A stretch of DNA of 56,454 bases from IMG/VR virus record IMGVR_UViG_3300047317_000385, positions 1 through 56,454 of that record. One strand, written 5' to 3'. The position numbers and the translations under genes were made by a program. Below, one piece after another: positions 5,943-13,508 of the stretch. The stretch comes from a virus. The notes under the pieces are model-generated. The model worked only from the letters and a program-made list of their open reading frames with translations, was not told the origin of the DNA and ran no database searches. Positions within the stretch are counted from its first letter, which is position 1, and every line of letters begins with the position of its first letter.

Positions 5943-6938
5943 TTAGATCGCCCCTGACGCGCCGTAGGCCGGGGATCGCTGGTGCGCGGCCGGGCGCCGG
6001 GCTCCCCCGTTCGCCGCGTTGAAGGTGTCCACGCGCATCGAACCGTCATCCTCCGCGGTGCTCGGCAGGCTGGTGTCCGCCATATACATCTGTGGGCCGT
6101 TGGCCTTGGCGTACTCGTGGACGCGCTCCAAGCCAGCTTGCTTGCCCTTCGCCTCAGCCACATAGAGCTGCGTCGCCGGCAGGTCAGCTATCGCCCGCCT
6201 CATGCTCCGCGTGGCGAGACGGATGATCGCGCGCGTGCACTCCTGCGAGCGCGCCACAGCGAAGTCCGCCGGCGTCAGCCCATACTCGCGCACCAGCCAA
6301 CCGTGCTTCCCCCACGCCCGCCGGTCGACCACACGCCACGACAGCCACTTCTTCGAGAACGGGTCGTAGGTCTTGACCGTGCCGTAACGGTAGCCCGAGC
6401 CGATCGAGGACGAGTCCACCGACCGCCACGGGAAGCGACGGATCAGATCCCACTTCGTCATCCCGAACCCGTGCAAGACCGCGCGGCCCTCCGCGAGCGT
6501 GAAGCACCTATCGAGCCAGCCGATCAGCTTCGCGCCCCGGCTGACGCTGCCGGACGCCATCCCGCCGAGCGCCACGTACTCGTACTGCTCGACCATCCCT
6601 TCGAGCACCTTCCAAGGCTCGCCGCCGTGGAACACCGGGATCGGAGTCAGACCCCGCCGTTCGAGCGCCTTCTGATTACGCGCCGTCGCTTTGTGATCGT
6701 CCAGCACATCGAGGTTGGCGTAGTGCGGGAACAGGGTCGCCCACTGCTCCAACCAGCCGGCGTACTCCTTGACCGTGACCGTCGCGCCGAGCGTGTGCGC
6801 GCTGAACGCGCCCGAGTCAGCGAACAGCGGCGGCGCCGGCTCGAGCGGATCGAGCAGCCCCGCCATGTCCACGCGCCGACAGTAGTGATAGCTGAACAGG
6901 AACCCCAGCAGCGGGGGGTCACTCGGGGAGCGCGTCAA
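5943..6938 (-). CDS. dpdA: DpdA-like DNA 7-deazaguanine transglycosylase
   Basis: 331 residues, apparent TTG start at 6938 inside the end of the ParB-like gene. Seen: an N-terminal LLGFLFSYHYC, then PLFADSGAFSAHT, whose Asp sits where the TGT-family catalytic Asp is expected, then VLDDHKATARNQKALERRGLTPIPVFHGG, YVALGGMASGS, HGFGMTKWDLIRRFPWRSVDSSS. Known: DpdA proteins are tRNA-guanine transglycosylase relatives that exchange guanine in DNA for preQ0-derived bases, and phage versions sit beside preQ0 genes. That is exactly the setting here. Inferred: it places preQ0 in phage DNA, likely to block host restriction. The typical TGT zinc site is not obvious, as in other phage members. Confidence 0.85.
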   Translation of the reverse strand: MTRSPSDPPLLGFLFSYHYCRRVDMAGLLDPLEPAPPLFADSGAFSAHTLGATVTVKEYAGWLEQWATLFPHYANLDVLDDHKATARNQKALERRGLTPIPVFHGGEPWKVLEGMVEQYEYVALGGMASGSVSRGAKLIGWLDRCFTLAEGRAVLHGFGMTKWDLIRRFPWRSVDSSSIGSGYRYGTVKTYDPFSKKWLSWRVVDRRAWGKHGWLVREYGLTPADFAVARSQECTRAIIRLATRSMRRAIADLPATQLYVAEAKGKQAGLERVHEYAKANGPQMYMADTSLPSTAEDDGSMRVDTFNAANGGARRPAAHQRSPAYGASGAI

Positions 6939-7509
6939 GAAGCGCCTCGATCTTCTCGTGGTCCTGCTCGCCGTCGAAGCGCAACATCGCCTCGTCCCAC
7001 CGCTCCTTCAATTCCGGTGGCAGCTTGAACGTGACGCGCGGCCAGAAATCCTCCGGGACAGGGTCTTGGCCCGGCACGGGATCGGGCTCAGCGACCGCCT
7101 GTAGCAGATCGTCCAGGAGTCCTTGCAAGCTCTCGCCGTCCACCTCCAGCTCCTCGATCAGCCGCGCCAAGCTCTCCGCGTCCGCGACCGCGAGTTCCGC
7201 GAGCGGGTCGAGCGTCGCCAACACCAGCCGCTCCTCATCCTCAGACAACTCGACGTATCCGACAGGGATAGCCGGCTCGTCGTTGTCGAGCGCGATCCCG
7301 AGACGCAAGTGCCCGTCGACCAGGTTGCCAGTCGTCTTGTTCACGATCACGTCCTGCACCCATCCGATCTCGGTGAGCACGTCCGCCAGCGCCGCGCGCT
7401 GGTGCGAGGGATGCTGCCGCCAGTTCGCGGGGTTCGGCACGAGCGTCTTGGGATCGACGTCGGCGTGCTCCACGATCCGCGACTCGAATTTGCTCTCCGT
7501 CTCGCTCAT
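6919..7509 (-). CDS. ParB/Srx-fold protein in the 7-deazaguanine operon
   Basis: 196 residues, ATG at 7509 overlapping the upstream stop. Seen: VDPKTLVPNPANWRQHPSHQ, then WVQDVIVNKTTGNLVDGHLRL, matching the ParB N-terminal domain with its GHLR-type loop. After that comes an acidic helical region with ELEVDGESLQGLLDDLLQA. The helix-turn-helix of partition ParB is missing. Known: such ParB-like genes often accompany phage dpdA. Inferred: it helps DNA modification, for example as a nuclease or NTPase-like partner rather than a partition protein. It is translationally coupled to dpdA. Confidence 0.85.
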   Translation of the reverse strand: MSETESKFESRIVEHADVDPKTLVPNPANWRQHPSHQRAALADVLTEIGWVQDVIVNKTTGNLVDGHLRLGIALDNDEPAIPVGYVELSEDEERLVLATLDPLAELAVADAESLARLIEELEVDGESLQGLLDDLLQAVAEPDPVPGQDPVPEDFWPRVTFKLPPELKERWDEAMLRFDGEQDHEKIEALLDALPE

Positions 7510-7811
7510 GAGGGTCGCTCCCCCAGACGCCAGCCCGTAACGTAGCGCTGCTCTATGCGCGGATTCTGCGCACCACGTTCCTCGTCGTACACGTAGGAAC
7601 GCCGCTCCTCTTTCAGTCCTCGCACTCGGTCAGCCGCTTCGACGCATTCGCGCATCACGTCGATTTTTGCTTCGCGGTAACGACGATTCATCTTCTCCCA
7701 AGACGTATCCGCGATCTGGCTCTTTGCGTGGCGTGCTTTCGCCGCCGCCTCGTCACCACTATTGCCAATCCCGTGCTCAAGATCAAGCAGGACTATCGGG
7801 GGTTCGCTCAT
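7506..7811 (-). CDS. Small helical protein in the preQ0-dpdA operon
   Basis: 101 residues, ATG at 7811 overlapping the folE stop (ATGA); its own stop overlaps the ParB-like ATG. After an N-terminal IVLLDLEHGIG the chain is charged and helical (WEKMNRRYREAKIDVMREC). No family recognised. Being locked between folE and the ParB-like gene suggests a role in the DNA modification process, but nothing in the sequence says what. Confidence 0.75.
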   Translation of the reverse strand: MSEPPIVLLDLEHGIGNSGDEAAAKARHAKSQIADTSWEKMNRRYREAKIDVMRECVEAADRVRGLKEERRSYVYDEERGAQNPRIEQRYVTGWRLGERPS

Positions 7812-8374
7812 CGGACTCCCATCAGCGCCAGCGCCTCGCCGCGCGCTCGCGGATCGTCCTTCATCGCGCCGCGCAACACGCTCGTGACGGTCACGCAGCC
7901 CGGCTTGCGGACCCCGCGCCGCTCCATGCACATATGCCGCGCCTCGATCACGACCGCCACCCCCTTGTTCGGCAGGTGCTCCACGATCGCGTCCGCTATC
8001 TCCATCCCCAACCGCTCCTGAGTCTGCAACCGCAACGCGAACACGTCCACCAGCCGCGCGAGCTTCGACAAGCCCACGATCTTCCCGTCAGCGATGTACG
8101 CGACGTGCGCGATCCCCGTTATGTCCTCCAGGTGGTGCTCACACGTCGAGTAGAGCGGAATGTCCTTGACGACCACCATCTCGTCGTAGCCGCAACCGTC
8201 GAACGTCTTGAAGTGCTCCGCCGGGTCCATCCGGTAGCCCGCGGTGCGTTCCGACCACGCCTGTGCAGCACGCCCCGGCGTCTCCGCCAGATCCGGCCGG
8301 CCAGCGTGCTCGCCCTCAGCCCAGATCAGCAGCCGCTCAAACGCCTCGCGCACGTACTCGGGAATGTCAGACAC
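7808..8374 (-). CDS. folE: GTP cyclohydrolase I
   Basis: 188 residues from GTG 8374, which overlaps the queE stop; an in-frame TTG at 8395 is the alternative. Known reaction: GTP to 7,8-dihydroneopterin triphosphate, first step to folate and 7-deazaguanines. Seen: ETPGRAAQAW, the zinc and active-site block YSTCEHHLEDITGIAHVAYI, KIVGLSKLARLVDVFA, LQTQERLGMEIADAI and EARHMCMERRGV. The two Cys and one His zinc ligands (TCEHH, HMCME) are present. In this operon it supplies the preQ0 pathway for DNA modification. Confidence 0.97.
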   Translation of the reverse strand: MSDIPEYVREAFERLLIWAEGEHAGRPDLAETPGRAAQAWSERTAGYRMDPAEHFKTFDGCGYDEMVVVKDIPLYSTCEHHLEDITGIAHVAYIADGKIVGLSKLARLVDVFALRLQTQERLGMEIADAIVEHLPNKGVAVVIEARHMCMERRGVRKPGCVTVTSVLRGAMKDDPRARGEALALMGVR

Positions 8375-9142
8375 CGCGCACCGTCCCCCACGCAATCACA
8401 TGCAACTGGGGCAGCACCCGCACGTAGCTCATCAACGGGTCCGCCGCGACACGCTCACACAGCCAACGGTACCGCTCGCAAATCTCGCGCTTCACGTCCT
8501 CGTCGCTCGCCGCGATATCCGTCAGCGACGGTACCGGCGTGCCCGCACTCACGAAGCACGGCAGGTCCGCGTGTTTCACGTGAAACGCTCGCGCCCACTC
8601 ATAGTCCGTCTCATCGAACACCACGATCTTCAACGCCGCTTTCGGCTCCTCGAACGCGCCAGTGAACTTGGGCTCTTCTTCGACGTGCTCGATGAAGTCC
8701 CGCGTCTCCTGCTCGTGCTCGAAGCTGACCATGCCGCTCGACGGGGGCTTCGGACTGATGACGAGCTGGTCGACCATCGTCAACCACTCCTTCCAGCGCG
8801 AACCCTGTGTCTCCACGCTCACCGTCATGCCCTTCTCATGCAGAGCTTCGACCAGCGGTCCCAGCTCGTGCAGCGCCGGGTTACCCCCGCTGAGAATGAC
8901 CCTCGGCGCGCTCGGCAAACGCTCAACGATCTCCTGAACCGTCAGGCGCTCTGCCTTGCGGACCTCATGCGGGAGCACGGCTTGCAATGTGTCGCACCAT
9001 GAACAGTGCTGATAGTCACAACCCCCAAGTCTCACAAAGCAAACAGGCAAGCCAGCCTCCGGTCCCTCACCTTGGATGGTCAGGTAGGGCCAAAGACTTC
9101 GACCACCGGGAAGGTGCGAGGCTTAGACCCTTGTGCTGGCAT
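8367..9142 (-). CDS. queE: 7-carboxy-7-deazaguanine synthase, frame interrupted near its start
   Basis: Radical SAM enzyme making CDG from 6-carboxytetrahydropterin. Seen: VVEVFGPT in one frame meets IQGEGPEAGLPVCFVRLGGC in another; together they give the canonical QueE N terminus. The join is CCT ACC TGA CC ATC on the minus strand at about 9080-9093. Skipping five bases from ACC to ACC restores about 256 residues; otherwise a TGA ends translation. The downstream frame alone (TTG 9050) lacks the GEG substrate loop. The cluster motif is C-x4-C-x2-C (CDYQHCSWC), one residue longer than usual. Then VILSGGNPAL and LVISPKPPSS. The start ATG 9142 follows GAGGGGG; an in-frame ATG at 9157 is an alternative. 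Confidence 0.85.
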
Positions 9143-9212
9143 CACCCCCTCGCGCATCAGACGACGTCCGCGTAGCTGATGTTCTGCGCGCTGCCGATGC
9201 CCGACTGCTCGG

Positions 9213-9590
9213 TCACGCGCGCACCGTGACGCTGCTCGTCGCCGTCTCATACACCGTGACGGCCGTGAGCACATCCCCGAGCCAGTGGCCTAGCGAGCGC
9301 AGGATCCACGCCGCGATGTTCTCCGCGGTCGTCGGGCCGATGTCGGGACCGATCGTCTCGTTCAAGTTCTGATGGTCCAGCAACGGCTCGATCTGCTTCC
9401 ACGCCTCCTTGACCTTCGAGAAGTCCGTGACCATGCCCTCTTCGGGACCGCTGCCCGCCTCCTGAACCTCGCCTTCGAGCTCCACGACAACGCGGTAGCT
9501 GTGCCCGTGCGGGCGGGCGCACTTGCCGTCATGGTTCGGGAGGACGTGCGCCGCCTCGAACCTGAACTCCTTCGTCAGCGTGGCTCTCAT
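9213..9590 (-). CDS. queD: 6-carboxy-5,6,7,8-tetrahydropterin synthase
   Basis: 125 residues, ATG at 9590 overlapping the upstream stop as ATGA. Converts dihydroneopterin triphosphate to 6-carboxytetrahydropterin. Seen: FRFEAAHVLPNHDGKCARPHGHSY, giving the zinc histidines and the catalytic Cys (KCARPHGHS), then MVTDFSKVKEAW and LLDHQNLNE, and NIAAWILRSL with a C-terminal VTVYETATSSV. Full length for the family. A gap of about 70 bases separates it from the queE start. Confidence 0.96.
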   Translation of the reverse strand: MRATLTKEFRFEAAHVLPNHDGKCARPHGHSYRVVVELEGEVQEAGSGPEEGMVTDFSKVKEAWKQIEPLLDHQNLNETIGPDIGPTTAENIAAWILRSLGHWLGDVLTAVTVYETATSSVTVRA

Positions 9591-9805
9591 GGGCGGAATC
9601 CGCGCGTGCGTCCTGTCCGCTCAAACAGACGGGCGGCCCGCCGAGCACCCCAGCGGGTGAAGTGCCAGGTGCACCAGCCGCTCGACCTGCCGAGAGTTTC
9701 ACGGCGCACCACAACCCAGGGACCCTCTCGTTTTGGCAGCACCCATGCGCGACCGTACCGCTGCATGTCCGAGAACGGCCGCGCGTTCTGAAACTGGACG
9801 CTCAT
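9587..9805 (-). CDS. Small basic protein between queC and queD
   Basis: 72 residues, ATG at 9805 overlapping the queC stop and its stop overlapping queD. Trp- and Arg-rich ([28 protein letters not shown], with W and H in CTWHFTRW). No family recognised. Its lock-step position inside the que genes hints at a role in the pathway or in DNA binding. Confidence 0.7.
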   Translation of the reverse strand: MSVQFQNARPFSDMQRYGRAWVLPKREGPWVVVRRETLGRSSGWCTWHFTRWGARRAARLFERTGRTRGFRP

Positions 9806-10539
9806 GCGACCTGATCCAGATACATCGCGGGGTCCTTTATGCCGTTCTCCTCGAAGCCCTTGAGCCGCAGCAGGCACGAGTCGCACCGGCCGCAAACGCG
9901 CATGTCGCGCCACACCCTTTCGCCCGTAGGCGAATTTTGCACATTCAACGGTCCCGGCTGCGGGTCGTAGCACGAGTGCGTGTGCGCATAGTCGACGCCG
10001 AGCGCCAGGCCCCGCTCGATGATCTGCGCCTTCGTCTGCTCGATCAGCGGCGCGACGATCACGGGCGCCTGCACGGTCACAGCGCGCTTCGTGGCGACCG
10101 CCGCGACCTCGTTCATCGCGTCGATGAAGGCCGGACGGCAGTCGGGATAACCCGAGTAGTCGAGCGCGTTCACGCCGACGTAGACGTGGTCGGCCTCGAC
10201 CAGCTCCGCATACGCCAGCGCGTAGGACAGCAGGATCAGGTTCCGGCCCGGCACGTAGGTCACGGGAACGTCTTTGCTTGCCAGCACGTCCTCCGCCGAC
10301 TCGCTCTTGGGCACGTCGATCTGATCGGTCAGCGCGGACCCGCCGAACTGCCGCAAGTCGAGAGTGACGATCTTGTGCGGATACTCGCGGGCCTGCCAGC
10401 GCGCACAGTCAAGCTCGGTGCTGTGCCGCTGGCCGTAGCTGAACGACAGCGGGTACGGGTCGAACCCGTCAGCCTTGACGATGGCGAGCACGGTGGCCGA
10501 ATCGAGGCCACCTGAGAGAAGAACGACGGCGCGAGACAT
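9802..10539 (-). CDS. queC: 7-cyano-7-deazaguanine (preQ0) synthase
   Basis: 245 residues, ATG at 10539. Converts CDG to preQ0 with ATP and ammonia. Seen: the PP-loop [15 protein letters not shown] at the N terminus, [15 protein letters not shown], the [11 protein letters not shown] block, [28 protein letters not shown] and the C-terminal zinc site [14 protein letters not shown]. All key residues are present and length is normal. It is the first gene of the preQ0-dpdA operon, with its own leader (AAAGGAG) and a GGTTATTG promoter-like element upstream. No amidotransferase (Gat-QueC) fusion is present. Confidence 0.97.
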   Translation of the reverse strand: MSRAVVLLSGGLDSATVLAIVKADGFDPYPLSFSYGQRHSTELDCARWQAREYPHKIVTLDLRQFGGSALTDQIDVPKSESAEDVLASKDVPVTYVPGRNLILLSYALAYAELVEADHVYVGVNALDYSGYPDCRPAFIDAMNEVAAVATKRAVTVQAPVIVAPLIEQTKAQIIERGLALGVDYAHTHSCYDPQPGPLNVQNSPTGERVWRDMRVCGRCDSCLLRLKGFEENGIKDPAMYLDQVA

Positions 10540-10634
10540 GGGATGGCTGCTCCTTTGACGGGGTTGGGGGGGAGTCTACCGGCGGGGGAGGCGGGACAAT
10601 AACCACGAGGCCGCCCTGCCCGACTCCCACACCG
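10540..10634 (-). promoter_or_regulatory. Promoter and leader of the preQ0-dpdA operon
   Basis: On the minus strand a TGGTTATTGTC element at 10595-10605 is followed by a degenerate leader (CCCAACCCCGTCAAAGGAG) and ATG 10539. It resembles the GGTTATTATGC elements elsewhere with one change (TATTGT). It would drive eight genes down to dpdA. Confidence 0.55.
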
Positions 10635-10850
10635 TCAGGGCAACCGTCGAATGCGGCGCGGAGCTTCCTCCAGATCACCGTTGTCATACGGCGGCTGTTC
10701 GCACTCCCACCGTCTGATCCGTTCTTCGCGCTGTCGCTGTTCTTCATCCTCGTCGCCCTTCTTGGCGGCGCCGCCAAGGGCCGCTGTGAACAGCGTAGCC
10801 CCGGCGACGCCCGCTGCAAGAAGCACAACGAGCCAGGGAGGATGGCTCAT
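10635..10850 (-). CDS. Small membrane protein, 71 aa
   Basis: ATG at 10850 overlaps the DUF932 stop. One N-terminal hydrophobic segment (WLVVLLAAGVAGATLFTAAL) is followed by a highly charged tail (KKGDEDEEQRQREERIRRWE). It looks like a signal-anchored cytoplasmic-tail protein. Function unknown; coupled to the DUF932 gene. Confidence 0.7.
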   Translation of the reverse strand: MSHPPWLVVLLAAGVAGATLFTAALGGAAKKGDEDEEQRQREERIRRWECEQPPYDNGDLEEAPRRIRRLP

Positions 10851-11962
10851 CCCGCGCAGATAGCATCCCACTCCGGCGTGCCCGCAATCGCGAGCACCTG
10901 ACCACCGACCGTTTCCAACTCGGTCGCCCGGTCATAGCTCTCCACGTCCTGCGACGCCCTGGTGATCGCGTTCAGCACCCCATAGGCCGACAGGTCGCTG
11001 CCCTGAATCAAGTGCTTCAGGACGCTCTCGCTCTCATCGTCCGCGAGCGTGAACCGCTTGCCCAGCCGCTCGAGCGCTTCGACGGGCTTCTCGATCCGCT
11101 GCCCGTCCGCCGCGTCACGGAGCTGCGCGACGATCTGCTCGAACTGCGCCTCGTCCACCGCGGCCTTGACGACGTCCGCGAGCTTCGAGAAGAACGCCGC
11201 GTCGTCCAGCGCCAACGTCTCGTCGCGGAACACGCGGTTGGCCTCGTCGCTGTCCACCTGCCGGCCGACGTGGTAGTGGCGGGTGGCCTGCGCAACGATC
11301 ATCCCGTTCAGGCACACCAGCCGGTAGATCATCGGCTGCACGCTCAGGCTGCCATGACCGACCTCGCTGTTGCGGATCATCACGCCGGCCTGCACGACGT
11401 CGCCGCGCTTGACCTCGCCTTCGACCCGAGGCGCGACGGCCTTCAGGTAGAACCGCGTGTCGGTGAGCGCCGTGCTCTCGATCCGCACGTCAGGAATCTC
11501 TCCCAGGATCGGAAGGATGTGCTCCGCCAGTTCGTCGTTGTCGCGGCGCCGGTAACGATCGGACAGGAACGCCCTGACCGAACCCGGGTCGCCGTCGAAC
11601 GTGCGGATCATCCTGCGCTCGGGCGCCTGCCTGAACAGGGTGTTGACGTTCGTGTCGAGCAGCCGCCGCAAGTCCATGTCGGCTTCGCTCTCCAACGCGG
11701 CGGGCTGCCTCAGCCGGTCGTAGAACTTCGCGGGGATGCCCAGCCGCTCCCCGATCTGCCGGTGCGCGATCTGCGACACCGCGTACTCCTGAGAGGAACC
11801 GCCGACGGCCTGTGCGGGGCCGGTTGAGACGCCGGTCGGCATCGCCAGCTCCGAACCGTTCAGCATCGTCAGCTCGCGAGTGTCGATGACGTAGTCCTGC
11901 TTGAGCTTGCTCTGGCGCTGAATCTCAGCGGCCATCTGCTCCAATGTGAGCCCTTGCTTCAT
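10847..11962 (-). CDS. DUF932 family protein
   Basis: 371 residues, ATG at 11962 after AAAGGA of a leader. Seen: LTMLNGSELAMP, QIAHRQIGERLGIPAKFYDRL, RAFLSDRYRRRDNDELAEHILP, VQAGVMIRNSEVGHGSLSVQPMIYRLVCLNGMI and RHYHVGR, the characteristic DUF932 blocks of phage and plasmid proteins. The function of this family is not established; it often lies in phage early or recombination regions. Here it opens its own unit with a GGGTTATTATGC promoter element. Confidence 0.92.
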   Translation of the reverse strand: MKQGLTLEQMAAEIQRQSKLKQDYVIDTRELTMLNGSELAMPTGVSTGPAQAVGGSSQEYAVSQIAHRQIGERLGIPAKFYDRLRQPAALESEADMDLRRLLDTNVNTLFRQAPERRMIRTFDGDPGSVRAFLSDRYRRRDNDELAEHILPILGEIPDVRIESTALTDTRFYLKAVAPRVEGEVKRGDVVQAGVMIRNSEVGHGSLSVQPMIYRLVCLNGMIVAQATRHYHVGRQVDSDEANRVFRDETLALDDAAFFSKLADVVKAAVDEAQFEQIVAQLRDAADGQRIEKPVEALERLGKRFTLADDESESVLKHLIQGSDLSAYGVLNAITRASQDVESYDRATELETVGGQVLAIAGTPEWDAICAG

Positions 11963-11996
11963 GGTGCGTCCTTTCGGTTGGGATCAACAGCAAGGC

Positions 11997-12008
11997 GCAT
12001 AATAACCC
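11997..12008 (-). promoter_or_regulatory. Putative promoter for the DUF932 gene
   Basis: GGGTTATTATGC on the minus strand, about 35 bases before ATG 11962. The leader 11969-11984 (ATCCCAACCGAAAGGA) follows it. About 45 bases further upstream, GCATATTGCGGCTTG resembles the sequence at the same place before the ERF gene (GCAAATTGCGGGCTG), so the promoter unit may be duplicated. Confidence 0.65.
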
Positions 12009-12088
12009 ACGGGGCGGCAGGACCGCACGCCAGCACAAGCCGCAATATGCGGCCATCTAAGCCCTACAGCAGCCCGGACGGGCCAGGA

Positions 12089-12316
12089 CTAGGGCGCAGT
12101 CGTCTTAGCCGGCCAGCGCGCCCGCCTGAACGCCCTGACGCGATCCTCGCCGTAACGGTGCGGCAGATTCCAGCCCTTCTTGCGATAGACCGCGATGTAG
12201 GTCGTCGGCGGGCAGTTGGTCGACCAGCCCGCACGCCGCGCGATCTCCCTCGTCTCGACGCCCTCAGCCCACAAGCGCTCCACGAGCTCTCGCACCGTCT
12301 CGCGCTTGCGGGCCAT
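12089..12316 (-). CDS. Small helix-turn-helix protein
   Basis: 75 residues, ATG at 12316. The N-terminal part reads VRELVERLWAEGVETREIARRAGWSTNCPPTTYIAVYRKKG, a helix-turn-helix with the recognition helix disturbed by the TNCPP stretch; a basic tail follows. It resembles the small helix-turn-helix protein at 51937-52104. The promoter element ends only eight bases before the ATG, so its mRNA may be leaderless. Confidence 0.7.
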   Translation of the reverse strand: MARKRETVRELVERLWAEGVETREIARRAGWSTNCPPTTYIAVYRKKGWNLPHRYGEDRVRAFRRARWPAKTTAP

Positions 12317-12321
12317 GCGAC

Positions 12322-12333
12322 CGATAATAACCC
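12322..12333 (-). promoter_or_regulatory. Promoter element directly at a start codon
   Basis: GGGTTATTATCG on the minus strand. Counting about seven bases from TATTAT puts the transcript start at or next to ATG 12316, and no ribosome site fits between. This is the only copy of the element without a leader. Confidence 0.55.
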
Positions 12334-12349
12334 TGAGAGGGGCAGACCG

Positions 12350-12898
12350 TTACGCGACGAGCGCGAGCTGATCCACGTCGACCTGCACGCCGACCGTCTG
12401 CTGCTCCAGCACGCGGACCTCGATCTCGATGCGCGCGGGATCGTCACCCTCGGCGTACCACTTCGACGGCTCGCCGCCCACGACCTGACTGTCATCGGCG
12501 TAGATCACACCGCTCAGCGCGTCCAGGACGCGACGCTCCAGCTTGTCCTTGTCGGGCTTCGTGATCGGGCGGGCCGGTGCCGAATCCTTCAGCAGCCCGG
12601 CATTGCGGCCGGTGCCATAGTGACCCTTCGGCCGCTGCGTGTAGAAGCGCGTCCAGACCTCCACGGCGATGCCGCGCAGCAGTTCCCAGCCGGCGGCCTC
12701 GCGCGCCACCAGCGCCTCAGCCGCGACCGCTTCCTCTGCCCTGTAGCCCTCGCGCCCCTTGCTGTCGTGACTGATGACCACCGGGCGGCCATGCTTGTAG
12801 ACGATCTGCCCGTTGCCATAGGTGGCGACGCGCGAGACAGTAGAGCCCTTGCCAATAGGCTCGCCCAACACAGTGAATGTCAGAGTGGTGGAATCCAT
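12350..12898 (-). CDS. rusA: RusA-family Holliday junction resolvase
   Basis: 182 residues, ATG at 12898. Seen: FTVLGEPIGKGS at the N terminus, RPKGHYGTGRN, then the family signature PITKPDKDKLERRVLDALSGVIYADDSQVV with its catalytic aspartates. Known: RusA enzymes are dimeric resolvases that cut four-way DNA junctions before packaging. It fits the recombination block (ERF, exonuclease, HNH). Somewhat longer than the 120-residue Escherichia coli enzyme because of an insert before GHYG. Confidence 0.9.
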   Translation of the reverse strand: MDSTTLTFTVLGEPIGKGSTVSRVATYGNGQIVYKHGRPVVISHDSKGREGYRAEEAVAAEALVAREAAGWELLRGIAVEVWTRFYTQRPKGHYGTGRNAGLLKDSAPARPITKPDKDKLERRVLDALSGVIYADDSQVVGGEPSKWYAEGDDPARIEIEVRVLEQQTVGVQVDVDQLALVA

Positions 12899-12935
12899 GA
12901 CGTACAGGAATACCTACCCTGCCGGTCGGATAACG

Positions 12936-13508
12936 TCACACGGGGGCTGCGTGCTTCGCGTCCTCCATGAATTTCTTGAACAACTCGGGTAGCTCCCAAC
13001 CCTCGGGACGCCGCTTGATATAGCGTTCCAGCGTCCCAGTCTCGCGGAACAGCAGCTCCCACGAGTCGTAGACCTCCCACTTGCCGTTCTTCATCTGCTT
13101 GCGGTTGGGCTGGTAGGCGATGCCGGCGATGCCCGCCGCGCAGTTGCCGGTCCCGAAGTCGCTCCACAACGTCAGCGCGTGCCAGAAACGATCCGGGGTC
13201 CACTTCGCCTTCGCGTGCCCGGTCAGTTCCCGCCAGTAGTCGAACAGCGCCTGCAGCGTCGGCCAAGCCTTGTGCTCGCGCGCCTCGCGTGCCTTGTCGC
13301 GCCGCAACTCCGCCAGCTCCCGCGACTGCGACCGGAACTTGCGCAGCAGCTCGTCGTATTCATCGTCTTTGGCTTGGCAGTTGGGGCACGCGAACTCGCT
13401 GACCTCGCCGTTCTGATCGACCAGCCGTAGGTGATCGGTCCTGACCTTCGCGGGTTTGTGCTTGTGCGCGCGGCGCGGCGCGGCGCTGGTGCTGCGGCGG
13501 GCGCTCAT
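12936..13508 (-). CDS. Hypothetical protein with one CxxC knuckle
   Basis: 190 residues. I use ATG 13508, which overlaps the upstream stop as ATGA, rather than a longer frame from 13637. The N terminus is basic (RRAHKHKPAKVRTDH), followed by FACPNCQAKDDEYDELL, a coiled-coil-like stretch (SRELAELRRDKAREAREH) and a mixed domain with WTPDRFWHALTLW and AYQPNRKQMKNGKWEVYDSW. It could be a DNA-associated protein, for example helicase-loader-like, but no family is certain. Confidence 0.7.
   Translation of the reverse strand: MSARRSTSAAPRRAHKHKPAKVRTDHLRLVDQNGEVSEFACPNCQAKDDEYDELLRKFRSQSRELAELRRDKAREAREHKAWPTLQALFDYWRELTGHAKAKWTPDRFWHALTLWSDFGTGNCAAGIAGIAYQPNRKQMKNGKWEVYDSWELLFRETGTLERYIKRRPEGWELPELFKKFMEDAKHAAPV

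Noticed and set aside
6919-7509. ParB-like gene as evidence of a plasmid-like partition system
   Set aside because: No parA, no parS-like sites and no helix-turn-helix; context ties it to DNA modification.
9050-9274. Separate small gene upstream of queE
   Set aside because: Its C-terminal VVEVFGPT is the beginning of QueE, so it is better treated as part of queE.
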